From Mycobacterium simiae (GTDB lineage: Bacteria > Actinomycetota > Actinomycetes > Mycobacteriales > Mycobacteriaceae), in the NCBI RefSeq assembly GCF_010727605.1, contig NZ_AP022568.1, forward strand, positions 3,968,001 to 4,032,000: a stretch of DNA of 64,000 nucleotides, in the 5' to 3' direction. Positions 36,728-45,200 of the stretch are shown here, in pieces. The number at the start of each line of letters is the position of its first letter. Position 1 is the stretch's first letter. Under the pieces are notes generated by a model, which was given only the letters and a program-made list of their open reading frames with translations, ran no database searches and was not told the DNA's origin. The position numbers and the translations under genes were made by a program.

Positions 36728-37030
36728 CCGGCGGCTGGTCTGCGCCGCCGTCACTGAACCAGGGATAGCCGCTCGGTTTTCCGGGCTGGCGCGTGGTGGG
36801 CAGCTGCCTGGACCGGTGGCGGCCCTGATGATGGCCGTCTTCGGCCTGTCGACTGACGCGAGCAATATCACCGGCGCTATCGGATCGCAGACCGTGTGTC
36901 GGGTCGGACGAGAGACGGATGTGACCGGTGTGGTTCGAGTCCGCGCGGGGGTCAACCGACCCCACCCCCTGCCCTGCCAACCTCTTGGTTGACAATCGAA
37001 CGCAACACCGGAGTCAAAGGAGACATCACC
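36728..37030. other. Intergenic region before the thiolase gene
   Basis: No coding signal is apparent in these 303 bp. A short hairpin (GGGGTC-AACC-GACCCC, 36948-36963) may end transcription of the aldehyde dehydrogenase. Next come the palindrome CAACC-TCTT-GGTTG at 36978-36991 and an overlapping TTGACA (36989-36994) that could be the -35 box for the thiolase. Confidence 0.4.
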
Positions 37031-38179
37031 ATGCCCGAAGCCGTCATCGTTGAGGCCGTGCGCTCACCCATCGGCAAGCGCAATGGGGGTCTGTCCGGGG
37101 TGCACCCCGCCGAGCTGTCCGCACAGGTTCTCAACGGGCTGGTCACCCGGACCGGCGTCGACCCCGAAATCGTTGACGACGTCATCTGGGGCTGCGTGAT
37201 GCAGGCCGGCGAGCAAGCTCTCGACATTGGCCGCACCGCCCTGCTGACCGCGGGCTGGCCGGAGAGCGTCCCGGGCGTGACCGTCGACCGCCAGTGCGGA
37301 TCCAGCCAGCAGTCCATCCACTTCGCCGCCGCCGGCGTGGTCGCCGGGCACTACGACGTCGTCGTCGCCGGCGGTGTCGAGTCGATGTCGCGGACCCCGA
37401 TGGGCGCGTCGCTGGCCAACGGCGGCCGACCCTACCCGGAGGCGTTCCTGGACCGCTACGACCGCCAGATCCCCAACCAGGGCCTCGGGGCCGAGATGAT
37501 CGCCGAACAGTGGGGCTTCGACCGCACCACGCTCGACCAGTTCTCCCTCGACTCGCACGAAAAAGCCGCCGCCGCACAGGATTCCGGTGCGTTCGACGAC
37601 CAGATCGTCGGCATTAAGGACCACGACGGTAACGTCGTGCGCAAGGACGAGGGCATCCGGCGCGGTACGCCGATGGAAAAGATGGCCTCCCTCAAGCCCG
37701 CCTTCAAGGAAGACGGCGTGATCCACGCCGGCAACTCCTCGCAGATCTCCGACGGCGCGGCTGCCCTGTTGTTCATGTCCGCGGACAAGGCGAAAGACTT
37801 GGGGCTCAAGCCAATTGCCAAGGTGCACACCGCTACCCTGGCCGGAGCCGACCCGGTCATCATGCTCACCGCCCCGATCCCGGCCACCCAGAAGGTGCTG
37901 AAGCGCTCCGGGTTGTCCATCGACGACATCGGCGCCTACGAGGTCAACGAGGCATTCGCGCCGGTTCCGCTGGCGTGGCTGAAGGACATCGGCGCCGACG
38001 AGAACAAGCTCAACCCCAACGGTGGCGCGATCGCGCTGGGCCACCCGCTCGGCGGCTCCGGGGCGCGCATCATGACTACCCTGCTATACCACATGCGGGA
38101 CAAGGGAATTCGCTACGGCCTGCAGACGATGTGCGAGGGCGGCGGTCAGGCCAACGCCACCATCGTGGAGCTGCTGTGA
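37031..38179 (+). CDS. Acetyl-CoA acetyltransferase / 3-ketoacyl-CoA thiolase
   Basis: A 382-aa thiolase with the acyl-accepting Cys89 in DRQCGSSQQS, the NEAFAP segment, the catalytic His in GHPLGGSGAR and the second Cys in CEGGGQAN. It removes acetyl-CoA (or propionyl-CoA) from a 3-ketoacyl-CoA. The start overlaps no other gene and has AAGGAGA upstream. It overlaps the enoyl-CoA hydratase gene by GTGA. In M. tuberculosis the corresponding place holds only small remnants (Rv1135A and Rv1136, recalled from annotation), so this copy looks ancestral and intact. Confidence 0.92.
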   Translation: MPEAVIVEAVRSPIGKRNGGLSGVHPAELSAQVLNGLVTRTGVDPEIVDDVIWGCVMQAGEQALDIGRTALLTAGWPESVPGVTVDRQCGSSQQSIHFAAAGVVAGHYDVVVAGGVESMSRTPMGASLANGGRPYPEAFLDRYDRQIPNQGLGAEMIAEQWGFDRTTLDQFSLDSHEKAAAAQDSGAFDDQIVGIKDHDGNVVRKDEGIRRGTPMEKMASLKPAFKEDGVIHAGNSSQISDGAAALLFMSADKAKDLGLKPIAKVHTATLAGADPVIMLTAPIPATQKVLKRSGLSIDDIGAYEVNEAFAPVPLAWLKDIGADENKLNPNGGAIALGHPLGGSGARIMTTLLYHMRDKGIRYGLQTMCEGGGQANATIVELL

Positions 38180-38979
38180 CAGACGGGAATGGCGCCGCGG
38201 CCGCGGTGTTGGTGGAACGCCGGGGCAACGTGATGGTCATTACCATCAACCGGCCCGAGGCGCGCAACGCGATCAACGCCGCGGTCAGCATCGGCGTCGG
38301 GGATGCGCTCGAAGAAGCACAACACGACCCCGACGTGCGGGCGGTGGTGCTCACCGGTTCGGGCGACAAATCGTTTTGCGCCGGAGCCGATCTCAAGGCG
38401 ATCTCGCGCCGGGAGAACATCTATCACCCCGACCACGGGGAGTGGGGCTTCGCCGGATACGTCAGTCACTTCATCGACAAGCCCACCATCGCCGCGGTCA
38501 ACGGCACCGCGCTGGGCGGTGGCACCGAGCTAGCGCTGGCCAGCGACCTGGTCGTCGCGCACGAGGCAGCCCAATTCGGTCTGCCCGAGGTCAAACGCGG
38601 GCTGATCGCGGCCGCCGGCGGGGTGTTCCGCATCGTCGAGCAGCTGCCCCGAAAAGTGGCGATGGAACTGCTGTTGACCGGTGAGCCGATGACGGCATCC
38701 GACGCCTGGGAGTGGGGCCTGGTGAACCAGGTCGTCAAGGAAGGCTCCGTGCTCGACGCGGCGCTGGTGTTGGCGGCGCGCATCACGGTGAACGCGCCGT
38801 TGTCGGTGCAGGCCAGCAAGCGCATCGCCTACGGTGTCGACGACGGACTGCTCACCGGCGACGAGGCAGGCTGGCGCCGCACCGCCACCGAGATGGGGAC
38901 CTTGATGAGATCCGAGGACGCCAAGGAAGGACCGTTGGCGTTCGCCGAAAAGCGGGAACCGGTCTGGAAGGCGCGTTAG
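38176..38979 (+). CDS. Enoyl-CoA hydratase/isomerase (crotonase) family protein
   Basis: A 267-aa crotonase starting at GTG 38176 inside the thiolase stop. The oxyanion-hole segments are CAGADLKAI and NGTALGGGTELALASD; in place of the two usual catalytic glutamates there is PEVKRG at the second position, so one acid is kept. It is coupled to the thiolase and probably acts in the same beta-oxidation route. A small inverted repeat (GTGGCG-GGT-CGCCAC, 38984-38998) follows and may be a weak terminator facing the convergent flavoprotein gene. Confidence 0.9.
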   Translation: MTDGNGAAAAVLVERRGNVMVITINRPEARNAINAAVSIGVGDALEEAQHDPDVRAVVLTGSGDKSFCAGADLKAISRRENIYHPDHGEWGFAGYVSHFIDKPTIAAVNGTALGGGTELALASDLVVAHEAAQFGLPEVKRGLIAAAGGVFRIVEQLPRKVAMELLLTGEPMTASDAWEWGLVNQVVKEGSVLDAALVLAARITVNAPLSVQASKRIAYGVDDGLLTGDEAGWRRTATEMGTLMRSEDAKEGPLAFAEKREPVWKAR

Positions 38980-39005
38980 CGGCGTGGCGGGTCGCCACCA
39001 TCGAT

Positions 39006-40019
39006 CTAGCGTCCCAGGAGATTGACCCCGACGCGAAACATCCCGGGCACTCGCTGGCAGGCCGGCACGATGGCCCCCCGCGTCGCCCGCGGTGTGCTCG
39101 CCAGCACCACCGCCCGCGTGAGTAACCGGTAATTGCGGGTCACCCGGTGCCACGCCTTCTCGTAGGCCGCCGGCGTCTCGTTGACGATGGCGTTCACCAC
39201 CGCGCCGGCCTGCTTGACGGCGAGGCTGACGCCCTCACCGGTCAGCGCGTCCTCATAGCCCGCCGCATCACCGACCAGCAGCACCCGCCCGGCGACCCGG
39301 CGCGACACCACCTGGCGCAACGGGCCGCAGCCGCGCGCGTGCCCGCGGCCGGCGCCCGCCAGATGCCGGCTCAGCCGTGGGAACCACGCCAGGTCGGGCC
39401 GGCCCTGCGACAGGATCGCCACCCCCACCAGGTCGGGTTCCACCGGCGTCACGTACGCCTCACCCAGCCGCGACCAATAGACCTCGACGAACTCCGACCA
39501 CGGCGGCACCGTGAAATGCCAACGCACGCCGTAGCGTCGCGGCGTTCCGGCGGTCGCCTTGATGCCGACCGCGCGCCGGACCGCCGAGTGCAGCCCATCG
39601 GCGCCCACCAGGTACCTCGCCCGCACCCCGGCGGCGGTGACGCCGTGTGCGTCCTGCTGCACGTCGGTCACCTTGGCCCGAATCCATTCGGTGTCTTGCT
39701 CTTTGGCGCGGGCCTGCATGGCCGCGTGCAGGGTGGTGCGACGCACCCCGCGGCCCGACCCGGTGCGAAACAGCGCCTCGGCGCGGCGCTGCTCGCTGAC
39801 ATAGGCGATGCCGCGGAACGGCATGCCGACCGGATCGACCCCGAGCGAGGTGAGTTCGGCCAGACCGCCGGGCATCAGGCCCTCTCCGCACGCCTTGTCG
39901 ATCGGGTCCGCGCGCGGCTCGACCACGATCACTGACAGCCCGTGCCGGCGCGCCTGCAGGGCGGTCGCCAGGCCGCCGGGGCCGCCACCGACGATCAGCA
40001 GGTCGGCGTCATAGGACAT
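39006..40019 (-). CDS. FAD-dependent oxidoreductase, geranylgeranyl reductase family (SrsC-like, Rv1138c-like)
   Basis: A 337-aa flavoprotein with the N-terminal GGGPGGLATALQARRHG motif, EPRADPIDKACGEGLMPGG typical of the geranylgeranyl reductase/hydroxylase group, and GDAAGYEDALTGEG near residue 230. It is last in a minus-strand operon after a type III polyketide synthase and a methyltransferase, the same set as srsABC, where SrsC hydroxylates the alkylresorcinol ring to a quinone. Its ATG and ribosome-binding site (GAGGAGGAG) come from the first copy of the 56-bp repeat. Confidence 0.85.
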   Translation of the reverse strand: MSYDADLLIVGGGPGGLATALQARRHGLSVIVVEPRADPIDKACGEGLMPGGLAELTSLGVDPVGMPFRGIAYVSEQRRAEALFRTGSGRGVRRTTLHAAMQARAKEQDTEWIRAKVTDVQQDAHGVTAAGVRARYLVGADGLHSAVRRAVGIKATAGTPRRYGVRWHFTVPPWSEFVEVYWSRLGEAYVTPVEPDLVGVAILSQGRPDLAWFPRLSRHLAGAGRGHARGCGPLRQVVSRRVAGRVLLVGDAAGYEDALTGEGVSLAVKQAGAVVNAIVNETPAAYEKAWHRVTRNYRLLTRAVVLASTPRATRGAIVPACQRVPGMFRVGVNLLGR

Positions 40020-40241
40020 GAGCGCCGCTCCTCCTCATCGCTTTGCTCTGCATCGTCGACGGCGCGGCCGGACATGAGCGCCGCTCCTCCTCATCGCTTT
40101 GCTCTGCATCGTCGACGGCGCGGCCGGACATGAGCGCCGTTCCTCCTCATCGCTTTGCTCTGCATCGTCGACGGCGCGGCCGGACATGAGCGCCGTTCCT
40201 CCTCATCGCTCTGCTCTGCATCGTCGACGGCGCGGCTGCTC
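40018..40241 (-). repeat. Four-copy 56-bp tandem repeat, MIRU-type
   Basis: Four head-to-tail 56-bp units fill the gap between the methyltransferase stop and the flavoprotein start. Copies 1 and 2 are identical; copies 3 and 4 differ by GCCGTTCC for GCCGCTCC, and copy 4 also by CGCTCTG for CGCTTTG and at its last bases. On the minus strand each unit carries a GAGGAGGA(G/A)C-like Shine-Dalgarno and an ATG or TGA at its edge, and it resembles mycobacterial interspersed repetitive units. As 56 is not a multiple of three, copy number shifts the reading frame relation. Confidence 0.9.
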
Positions 40242-40740
40242 ATGTGTATCCCAGCGCGGAATTTTCCACCCGGATGCGCACACTGAGCAAAATCGCGTTG
40301 GCGACGGTGAACGTGGCCGCGGTTAGCCACGCGGTGTGGATCAGCGGCAGCGCGAACCCTTCGGCCACCACCGCAACATAGTTCGGGTGGTGAAGAAACC
40401 GGTAGGGCCCCCGCCGCACCAGGGGCGCCTCCGGCAACACGATCACCCGGGTGTTCCACCGCCGACCCAGCGTGCCGATGCACCACCAGCGCAGCACCTG
40501 ACTCAGCGCCGCCACCGCGAGCATCGGCCAGCCCAGCCAGGGCAGGAACGGCCGGTGCAGTGCCAGCGGTTCGACCACACAGCCGACCAGCAGGGCACTG
40601 TGGATGACGACCATCACGACGTAGTGCGGTCGCCCAAATTCCCTGGCGCCCTGGGCAAAAGACCACTCGGCGTTGCGGTTGGACAGCACCAGCTCGACTA
40701 TGCGCTCCAGCCCGACAACCAGGATCAGCAGGTAGTACAT
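40240..40740 (-). CDS. Isoprenylcysteine carboxyl methyltransferase-like protein (SrsB-like, Rv1139c-like)
   Basis: A 166-aa membrane protein with four hydrophobic segments and the C-terminal ICMT-type signature (RRGPYRFLHHPNYVAVVAEG). The length equals Rv1139c. In srsB-type clusters this family methylates the hydroxyl of a polyketide phenol. The ATG at 40740 gives a protein beginning MYYLLILVVGLERIVELV; a longer frame would overlap the synthase gene. The stop TGA lies at the edge of the tandem repeat. Confidence 0.88.
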   Translation of the reverse strand: MYYLLILVVGLERIVELVLSNRNAEWSFAQGAREFGRPHYVVMVVIHSALLVGCVVEPLALHRPFLPWLGWPMLAVAALSQVLRWWCIGTLGRRWNTRVIVLPEAPLVRRGPYRFLHHPNYVAVVAEGFALPLIHTAWLTAATFTVANAILLSVRIRVENSALGYT

Positions 40741-40760
40741 GTCTACAGTCTGTACCAGTG

Positions 40761-41858
40761 CTACCACTTCAACAGCACGAGTTCGGAGCAGAAACCCGGA
40801 CCCATCGCGATCATCAGGCCGAGCGAGCCCGGGGCCGGCGGTTCGGCCACGTTCGCCCGAAGCACGTCCAGGACCGATACTGACGACAGGTTCCCGTTGA
40901 GCCGCAACGAGTTTCGCGTGTGATCGAGAGCGTCGGCCGGCAACTCGAGCTCTTCTTCCACTGCCTCGATGACCGCCGGACCGCCCGGGTGGCAGACCCA
41001 TGTCGAGATGTCCGAGGGCGTCAAACCGTGATCGGCGAGGAACTTGCGGACGTCGTCGCCCAGGTATTGCTTGGCGACGTTGACCACATCGGCGGACAAC
41101 ACGATCTTGAAGCCGTCGCTGCCGATATCCCAGCCCATGACGCCCTGGGTGTCTGGATACATCCGGCTGCGCGTATCCAGCACCCGGGGACCGCTGGTGG
41201 TTTCCGAGTAATTGGCACCCTTGATGACAACCGCGCCGGCGCCGTCGCCGAACAGGCTGGTAGCGACCGTATTGGCCACCGAATGGTCGTTACGTTGAAT
41301 CGTCAGCGTGCACAGTTCGACCGCCAGCAACACCGCGACATGGTCGGGGAACGCCCTCAAGTAGTCGTGCACCCGGGCGACTCCGGCCGCCCCCGCAACG
41401 CAACCCAGACCGAACATGGGGATGCGCTTGACGTCCTGGCGCAGCCCCACCCGGTGCGCCAGCCGTGCCTCCAGCGACGGGACCGCGAGCCCGGTGACCG
41501 TCGTCGAAAACACGATGTCCACGTCTTCGGGCCTGACATTGGCCTGATCGAGCGCGGCGCGCAACGCCCGCTCGCCCAATTCCAGTGCGACCTCGATATA
41601 GGCCTCGTTCGCCTCGCTGAAACCGGTCAGCTGCTCCATCCGGTCCATCGAGATCGCCAGATGCCGATGCTCGACACCGGCCGACAGCGCAAAGCGTCGA
41701 AAGTGTTCCCCCATAACGCCACTCAGTCGGTCGATCAGTTCTTCCTGCGGATGGTAGTGCTGCGGAAACTGCACAGATACTGCTGCGATTGTTGGATCCT
41801 CGCTGGCCGTGGTCGTAAAGCCCACGCGCGTGGCATTTCCCCCTGTTTTTTCGTTCAT
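40761..41858 (-). CDS. Type III polyketide synthase
   Basis: A 365-aa chalcone/stilbene synthase family enzyme with the full catalytic triad: Cys153 in GLGCVAGAAG, His290 in WVCHPGGPA and Asn323 in LNGNLSSVS. These enzymes extend an acyl-CoA with malonyl-CoA units and cyclise it to a pyrone or resorcinol; mycobacterial relatives often use long-chain starters. It heads an operon with a methyltransferase (20 bp) and a flavoprotein, suggesting a methylated alkyl-phenol or quinone product. It diverges from an SDR gene across a near-palindrome. Confidence 0.94.
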   Translation of the reverse strand: MNEKTGGNATRVGFTTTASEDPTIAAVSVQFPQHYHPQEELIDRLSGVMGEHFRRFALSAGVEHRHLAISMDRMEQLTGFSEANEAYIEVALELGERALRAALDQANVRPEDVDIVFSTTVTGLAVPSLEARLAHRVGLRQDVKRIPMFGLGCVAGAAGVARVHDYLRAFPDHVAVLLAVELCTLTIQRNDHSVANTVATSLFGDGAGAVVIKGANYSETTSGPRVLDTRSRMYPDTQGVMGWDIGSDGFKIVLSADVVNVAKQYLGDDVRKFLADHGLTPSDISTWVCHPGGPAVIEAVEEELELPADALDHTRNSLRLNGNLSSVSVLDVLRANVAEPPAPGSLGLMIAMGPGFCSELVLLKW

Positions 41859-41864
41859 GAACTT

Positions 41865-41882
41865 AGTTACGGTGCCCTAACT
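41865..41882. promoter_or_regulatory. Imperfect 18-bp palindrome between PKS and SDR genes
   Basis: AGTTACGGTGCCCTAACT is symmetric at 14 of 18 positions and ends seven bases from the synthase ATG, in the divergent promoter. It may be an operator for an unlinked regulator. Confidence 0.35.
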
Positions 41883-41938
41883 CAATTGGTTCAACCCATC
41901 CCGGTTTAGGCGCGGTGCTGCGGGCTAGGGTCAGATGT

Positions 41939-43087
41939 ATGCGGATTTTGGTCACCGGCGCGACGGGCTACGTGGGATCGAGACTGGTCGCGGAACTGCT
42001 GGAACACCAACACCAGGTGGTGACGGCGAGCCGAAACCCGAAGCGGCTCAATCGGTTCGGTTGGTTCGACGACGTCGCTCCGGTGCGCCTGGACGCATCG
42101 GATCCGGCGTCGGCGCAGGCGGCGATGGACGCTGCTGGCCCGGTCGACGTGGTGTATTACCTGGTCCACGCCATCGGGCAGCCGGACTTCAGGGAGGCAG
42201 ACCGGGCCGCGGCCGCCAATGTCGCGGCGGCCGCCCGGGACGCCGGGGTGCGACGCATCGTCTACCTGGGCGGGTTCGTGCCCGCTGACGAGGCACTCTC
42301 CGATCATTTGGCCAGCCGCGCCGAGGTTGCCGAGGCGCTGACCATCCCCGACGGCCCGGAGCTGGTGTGGCTGGGCGCGGCCGTGATCATCGGCGCCGGG
42401 TCCACGTCGTTCGAGATGATGCGCTACGTCGGTGACCGATTCCCGCTGATCCCGGCCCCGAGCTGGATGGAAAACCCGATCGACCCGATCTCGATCCGGG
42501 ATGCGCTGCACTATCTGGTCGCCGCGGCAGATCCCGAACTCGTCCCGGCGGGGGCCTACGACATCGCCGGTCCGGACACCACGTCCTACCGGGACCTACT
42601 CAAGGCGTATGCGCGGGTCTCTGGCCGGTGGCACGCCTCGCTGCCGGTCGGTCGCGTCGACACCTCGTTGGCGTCGCTGATCACCGGGCTTGCCTTGCCG
42701 GTGCCGCCCGGGCTGGCCGGCGACCTGGTGGAGTCGCTCGATCATCCAATGCTGGCGTCGGCCGCCGGGCTGCGCGAACGGGTGCCCGACCCGCCCGGCG
42801 GCCTGCTGGGTGTCGAGGACGCCATCTCGCTGGCCTTGGCCGGGGCGGCGCGCGGCCGGCCGCGGCCGGTCAACGAGCTGGCCGACCCCCACGATCTCGC
42901 CGACACCGACCCCGCTTGGGCAGGCGGGGACGCCCTGCGGATCCGCCGGCTGGCCAGGGCCATCACACCGCCCATCGCCCGGCCCACCCTGAAGCTGGTC
43001 AACAGTGTTCCGGGCCCGCTAGCCGGAGCCGTGCGAACCAGCCTGGACATCCTGCTCACCCTGACCCCGAAGGTCCGTCCGGCATGA
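41939..43087 (+). CDS. NAD(P)-binding atypical SDR
   Basis: A 382-aa protein with the extended/atypical SDR start RILVTGATGYVGSRLV and a VVYYLVHAIG motif where other members bind cofactor and substrate. The region after residue 250 is variable. It is a paralogue of the first 330 residues of the minus-strand gene at 43803-45143, which shares GATGYIGARLV and VVYYLVHSMG. It overlaps the CPBP gene by ATGA. The substrate is unknown. Confidence 0.86.
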   Translation: MRILVTGATGYVGSRLVAELLEHQHQVVTASRNPKRLNRFGWFDDVAPVRLDASDPASAQAAMDAAGPVDVVYYLVHAIGQPDFREADRAAAANVAAAARDAGVRRIVYLGGFVPADEALSDHLASRAEVAEALTIPDGPELVWLGAAVIIGAGSTSFEMMRYVGDRFPLIPAPSWMENPIDPISIRDALHYLVAAADPELVPAGAYDIAGPDTTSYRDLLKAYARVSGRWHASLPVGRVDTSLASLITGLALPVPPGLAGDLVESLDHPMLASAAGLRERVPDPPGGLLGVEDAISLALAGAARGRPRPVNELADPHDLADTDPAWAGGDALRIRRLARAITPPIARPTLKLVNSVPGPLAGAVRTSLDILLTLTPKVRPA

Positions 43088-43806
43088 GCCAGCAGGCCAG
43101 CCCGTACCACACCAGTGTGTTCTCCGAGCTGCGTCAAGCCGTCACCAATGTTGCTGTGCCACACCATGAACCGCCGTCGCTGGTGCGGCGGCGGCGCGTC
43201 GTCGTCGCGATTACTTTGGTAGCTGGCGCGGCGGTGCTCGGCTACTCGTTGCGGCGTCTGCCCGGCGAATCGAGTTTCTACTGGCTCACCCTGGTGCTGG
43301 CCGCGGTGTGGGTCGTCGGCGCGTTCTGCTCCGGTCCGCTGCATCTGGGCGGTATCTGCTGGCGTGGCCGTAATCAGCGGCCGGTGATCAGCGGCACGCT
43401 GATCGGCCTGGGTCTGGGCGGTGTGTTCGTCGTCGGCGGACTGATCGCCCGCCAGATTCCCGCCGTCGCGGCACTGATCACCCGGGTGCTGCAGTACGCC
43501 CACCACGGATCGTTTTGGCTGGTCGTGTTGATCACCCTGATCAACGGCGTCGCCGAGGAACTGTTCTTCCGTGGCGCCCTGTACACCGCGCTGGGCCGGT
43601 TCGCGCCATTGACGATCTCGACCCTGCTGTACCTCGCCGTGACTCTGGCCAGCGGCAATCCGATGCTCGGCTTCGCCGCGATCATCCTCGGCACGATCTG
43701 CGCTTTGGAGCGCCGCGCCAGCGGGGGCGTCCTAGCGCCGGCGCTGACCCACTTCTTCTGGGGTCTGATCATGGTGTTGGTGTTGCCGCCGATGTTCGGC
43801 GTCTAG
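43084..43806 (+). CDS. CPBP family intramembrane metalloprotease
   Basis: A 240-aa membrane protein with about six hydrophobic segments. The family motif EELFFRGALYT (EExxxR) and a later HFFW histidine are the expected active-site elements of CAAX/bacteriocin-processing type intramembrane proteases. It overlaps the upstream SDR by four bases and converges on the next SDR with overlapping stops (43803-43806). The target is unknown. Confidence 0.88.
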   Translation: MSQQASPYHTSVFSELRQAVTNVAVPHHEPPSLVRRRRVVVAITLVAGAAVLGYSLRRLPGESSFYWLTLVLAAVWVVGAFCSGPLHLGGICWRGRNQRPVISGTLIGLGLGGVFVVGGLIARQIPAVAALITRVLQYAHHGSFWLVVLITLINGVAEELFFRGALYTALGRFAPLTISTLLYLAVTLASGNPMLGFAAIILGTICALERRASGGVLAPALTHFFWGLIMVLVLPPMFGV

Positions 43807-45143
43807 CTCTGGGCCGCCCCGACGACGTTGCGCACCAGGGTCGCCAACGCGACGGTGTGCAGCGGCCGGGCGATAAGCCAGTAGAGCCGCCCGCGCACGC
43901 CGGCCGGTACGAAGATCGCCCGCTGCGTGTACCTGCTGCCGCCGCCGTCCTGCGGCGTGACCGTCATCTCCAGCCAGGCGGTCCCGCGGGTGCGGAATCG
44001 GGAGCGCAGCCGCAGCCGGGTCCCGGGCTCCCGCTCCGCCACGGTCCAGCGACCGTTGCTCGACGCGGCGTGTTCTGCTGCGGCCCAGACATCCTCGGGT
44101 GTCGCGGCGGTTGTCGCCGTTCGCACGTCGGTGTAGACGACCCCACCCGCCCAGGCCGGGTCGCTGGGCAGTGGCTCGGCCGGTTCGGCATGCGACGATG
44201 CCCAGCTGGCGTCGGGCAGCCCGCGCGCCGCCCGGTTGAGCGACAGCGACACGGCTCGGCGGTAGGGGGTGAGACCTTCCGGCGGCGGCGTGATGATGGT
44301 GTCGATGTCCGAATTGCCCATCACCGCATCGCATTCCAGCGATTCAATCAGCGGTCGGGCCAAGCCGGACGGGATCGGGGTCACCGTCCCCACCCACAGG
44401 CTGGCGATTGACGGCGTCAAAAACGGCAGCACGAACAGGTAACGTCGGTGCAGGCCCGCGACTTCGGCGTAAACCCGCATCATGTCGCCGTACTCCAGCA
44501 CGTCGGGACCGCCGATATCCCAGGTCCGCGACGAGGGCACCGGAGCCGTTGCCGCGGCGACGAGGTAGTAGAGCACGTCGCGCACCGCGATGGGCTGGAT
44601 CCGATTGTGCACCCACTTCGGTGTGGTCATCACCGGCAGCCGGTCGGTCAGGTGGCGGATCATTTCGAACGACGCCGATCCCGACCCGATGACCACACCG
44701 GCCTGCAGCACCACCGTCTCGATTCCCGATTCGAGGAGCGCCTCGCCCACCGCCTTGCGCGACGCCAGATGGGGCGACAGGGCGCGGCCCTGCGGATGCA
44801 GCCCGCTTAGGTACACGATCCGCCGGACCCCGGTGCGTCGCGCTGCCGTCACGACGTTGCGGACCGAGCGGCGCTCCTCCTCGGTGAAATCCTTCGATGT
44901 TCCCATCGAATGGACCAGGTAGTACACGACGTCCATCCCGTGGCAGGCCTCGATCAACGAATCGACGTTGCTGAGATCCCCGCGGGCTACCTCCACCTGC
45001 TCGCGCCAGGGCACCTCCGCCAGCTTGCTCGGCGTACGGGCCAGTGTTCGCACGCGGTGGCCTTCGTCGAGCAGCCGCGGCACCAGGCGGGCGCCGATGT
45101 AGCCGGTCGCCCCGGTCACCAGGCAGCGCAGCGGTTCGTTCAT
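43803..45143 (-). CDS. Atypical SDR fused to a DUF2867 domain
   Basis: A 446-aa two-domain protein. Residues 1-300 are a Rossmann-fold SDR (CLVTGATGYIGARLVPRLL, VVYYLVHSMG). Residues about 320-446 match DUF2867, an SRPBCC-like ligand-binding domain (RLRSRFRTRGTAWLEM, RGRLYWLIARPLH). It is paralogous to the SDR at 41939. A perfect palindrome CTGACGTCAG lies at 45159-45168 just upstream of its ATG and may be an operator. Function unknown. Confidence 0.87.
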   Translation of the reverse strand: MNEPLRCLVTGATGYIGARLVPRLLDEGHRVRTLARTPSKLAEVPWREQVEVARGDLSNVDSLIEACHGMDVVYYLVHSMGTSKDFTEEERRSVRNVVTAARRTGVRRIVYLSGLHPQGRALSPHLASRKAVGEALLESGIETVVLQAGVVIGSGSASFEMIRHLTDRLPVMTTPKWVHNRIQPIAVRDVLYYLVAAATAPVPSSRTWDIGGPDVLEYGDMMRVYAEVAGLHRRYLFVLPFLTPSIASLWVGTVTPIPSGLARPLIESLECDAVMGNSDIDTIITPPPEGLTPYRRAVSLSLNRAARGLPDASWASSHAEPAEPLPSDPAWAGGVVYTDVRTATTAATPEDVWAAAEHAASSNGRWTVAEREPGTRLRLRSRFRTRGTAWLEMTVTPQDGGGSRYTQRAIFVPAGVRGRLYWLIARPLHTVALATLVRNVVGAAQS

Positions 45144-45200
45144 CGTTGCCTCCCTCGACTGACGTCAGGAAGGATTGCCGCTTCGGCGGCGACTAAGCGT

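Noticed and set aside
36905..36965. T-loop-like GGTTCGAGTCC before the thiolase gene
   Set aside because: A wobble-containing T stem can be drawn, but no matching acceptor strand or anticodon arm is present upstream.
40018..40241. CRISPR array
   Set aside because: The four units are contiguous 56-bp tandem repeats without spacers and no cas genes are near.
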